This document shows positions 63,013-64,000 of a stretch of 64,000 nucleotides of DNA, piece after piece. The stretch is from CALOCY01 sp942491975. Lineage in GTDB: Bacteria; Bacteroidota; Bacteroidia; Bacteroidales; Prolixibacteraceae. How positions within the stretch are numbered: the stretch's first letter is position 1; each line of letters opens with the position of its first letter. The stretch is from assembly GCA_942491975.1 (NCBI GenBank), contig CALOCY010000004.1, positions 682,001 to 746,000 of the forward strand, in the 5' to 3' direction. The position numbers and the translations under genes are program-made. The notes beneath the pieces were generated by a model that saw only the letters and a program-made list of their open reading frames with translations, was not told where the DNA came from and made no database searches.

Positions 63013-64000
63013 TAACGAATATTTCGAATTAGTTGACAAGTACCTGAACCAGGAGTTGAAAGGTCAGCAACTAGATGACTTTATAGCCCAGCTTAGAAAA
63101 GATGAAGAGCTGGCAAAAGAAGTCAGGCTGCAAATAGAAGTAGCAGAGGCAGTTGCAGAAACAGACGTCATGAAACTGAGAGCGTCTTTAAAAGAACTCG
63201 GAAGTCAGGAAACCCTCCACAACGAGGAAGTCGAATTCGAAGAAGAATATTCGTTTGGTCTTGCTGAAGAAATTTCCTACTTGGAGGAGATCCGCAACTC
63301 TTTCAACAATCTTGACATAGAAGAGATAGACGATTCTATGCATAAGATCCACATCAATCAACACCAGAAAGCTTCTAACGAAACAGTTCATGAGGTATAC
63401 CGTAAAGATTACGAAGCCAATGCCGGTTTTGATGAAGAAAACAACCTTTCATCGGAAGATGAAAGATTATTCACTGAAATTGGTGAAGCCATCAGTGAAA
63501 GGGATATTACCGAACTACGTGCCTCATTAGGTAATATCGCTACAAGTCTGCCAAAACATCAATTCGAAACCGACGATATAGAACAATATATTGATGGAGA
63601 AATGAATGCCGGTCAGCTTAAGGCATTCGAAGCTGAACTGGAAAGCAATTTTGGATTGATCGAAGATGTTGAATTACATACCGAAATCAATGAATCTATT
63701 GGCGAAAGCGACATAATGGGGTTACGTGCTGTACTTGATGAAATAAGGCACACTGGAAATTCTACAGATCGCTCGTCACAAGAGATAGAGCAGTATATTG
63801 AAGGTGAATTAAGCGAAGAGATGGTTGCATCATTCGAAGAAGAGCTTAACTTCAATCCTGATCTTGCTACCGAAGTTAGGTTGCAAAAAGAGGTTAATGA
63901 AGCCATTGCCGAAAGTGATGTGATGGACTTGCGTGCCAGTCTCAACCAAATCCGAAAAGAAAAAGAGGAGGATCAGGAAGAGCGGAAGGTCGCTTCACTG
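63002..64000 (+). CDS. Modular anti-sigma-like protein with repeated units (gene runs off the right edge)
   Basis: Starts at ATG 63002, overlapping the sigma stop by 11 bp; 333 codons are open to the edge. The protein is acidic, has no Cys and no membrane segment in the visible part. A unit of about 58 residues recurs at 8-66, 192-248 and 261-317 (the last two 69 residues apart), with a half unit at 154-179. The unit begins like the N-terminal helix of anti-sigma factors (IEQYIEGELSEEMVASFEEEL) and ends EVNEAIAESDVMDLRASL. I infer a multivalent sigma-binding protein; what follows at its C-terminus is unknown. Confidence 0.85.
   Translation, partial: MARNNEYFELVDKYLNQELKGQQLDDFIAQLRKDEELAKEVRLQIEVAEAVAETDVMKLRASLKELGSQETLHNEEVEFEEEYSFGLAEEISYLEEIRNSFNNLDIEEIDDSMHKIHINQHQKASNETVHEVYRKDYEANAGFDEENNLSSEDERLFTEIGEAISERDITELRASLGNIATSLPKHQFETDDIEQYIDGEMNAGQLKAFEAELESNFGLIEDVELHTEINESIGESDIMGLRAVLDEIRHTGNSTDRSSQEIEQYIEGELSEEMVASFEEELNFNPDLATEVRLQKEVNEAIAESDVMDLRASLNQIRKEKEEDQEERKVASL

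Noticed and set aside
1..64000. CRISPR array, prophage, integrase, insertion sequence or rRNA operon
   Set aside because: No regularly spaced repeats, transposase, phage structural genes or rRNA sequence were seen.

Overview
The window looks like a chromosomal segment of an anaerobic or facultatively fermentative Bacteroidales-type Bacteroidota. Pointers are the conserved pdxJ-CBS-nadK-DUF6089-uppS-bamA-ompH-ompH gene order, DUF6588, DUF3822 and DUF6089 proteins, -33/-7 promoters of the form TTTG-N19..22-TAnnTTTG, tRNA genes without encoded CCA, and mostly weak Shine-Dalgarno signals. Placement near Marinilabiliales/Prolixibacteraceae is a guess. No CRISPR array, prophage, insertion sequence or rRNA operon is visible.

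Hydrogen region (1-11.5 kb). The 5' end of the H-cluster maturase gene hydG lies at the left edge. Next come two [FeFe]-hydrogenase modules on the minus strand. Module 2 (4566-8811: thioredoxin-like ferredoxin, NuoF-like HydB with two C-terminal ferredoxin clusters, HydA, NuoE-like HydC) has the parts list of an electron-bifurcating enzyme. Module 1 (586-4079: HydC, a short HydB without those extra Fe-S domains, HydA) looks simplified, and its HydA has TSCSPGW instead of TSCCP at the H-cluster. Divergent from module 2 is a translationally coupled PAS sensor plus SpoIIE/PP2C phosphatase pair, probably a hydrogen or redox signalling unit.

Accessory region (11.6-32 kb). It holds a YccF membrane protein, a hybrid histidine kinase with a recent in-frame PAS duplication, and a Tat-exported DUF362 protein coupled to a DUF6599 protein. 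A seven-gene TetR-controlled locus follows (TetR, LolA-like protein, two FtsX permeases, ABC ATPase, CAP protein, beta-barrel), which I infer exports a lipid or other hydrophobic cargo; its promoter and operator are readable. Then come an N-acetylhexosamine-kinase-like/nucleotidyltransferase pair opposite a sugar MFS transporter, a DUF6588 protein, an ArnT-like glycosyltransferase, an exported C26 peptidase, and a repeated leader that may be the relic of a SusC-like gene start.

Core region (32-55.5 kb). Housekeeping genes dominate: floA-nfeD, clpS, a SPOR protein, bcp, recA, murI, the outer-membrane assembly and isoprenoid cluster, pdxJ, an esterase, malQ, two identical tRNA-Asp genes, rsmD, a RecD-like helicase, rnz, and rpsA with a long charged tail.

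Right end (55.7-64 kb). A nucleotide-sugar operon (ugd, UDP-xylose synthase, rfbA, rfbC, rfbD, phosphohexomutase; no rfbB) is followed by a sigma-70 family factor. The sigma gene overlaps a large, cysteine-free protein built of repeated anti-sigma-like modules that runs off the window. This sigma/modular-partner pair is the best candidate here for an undescribed regulatory system.
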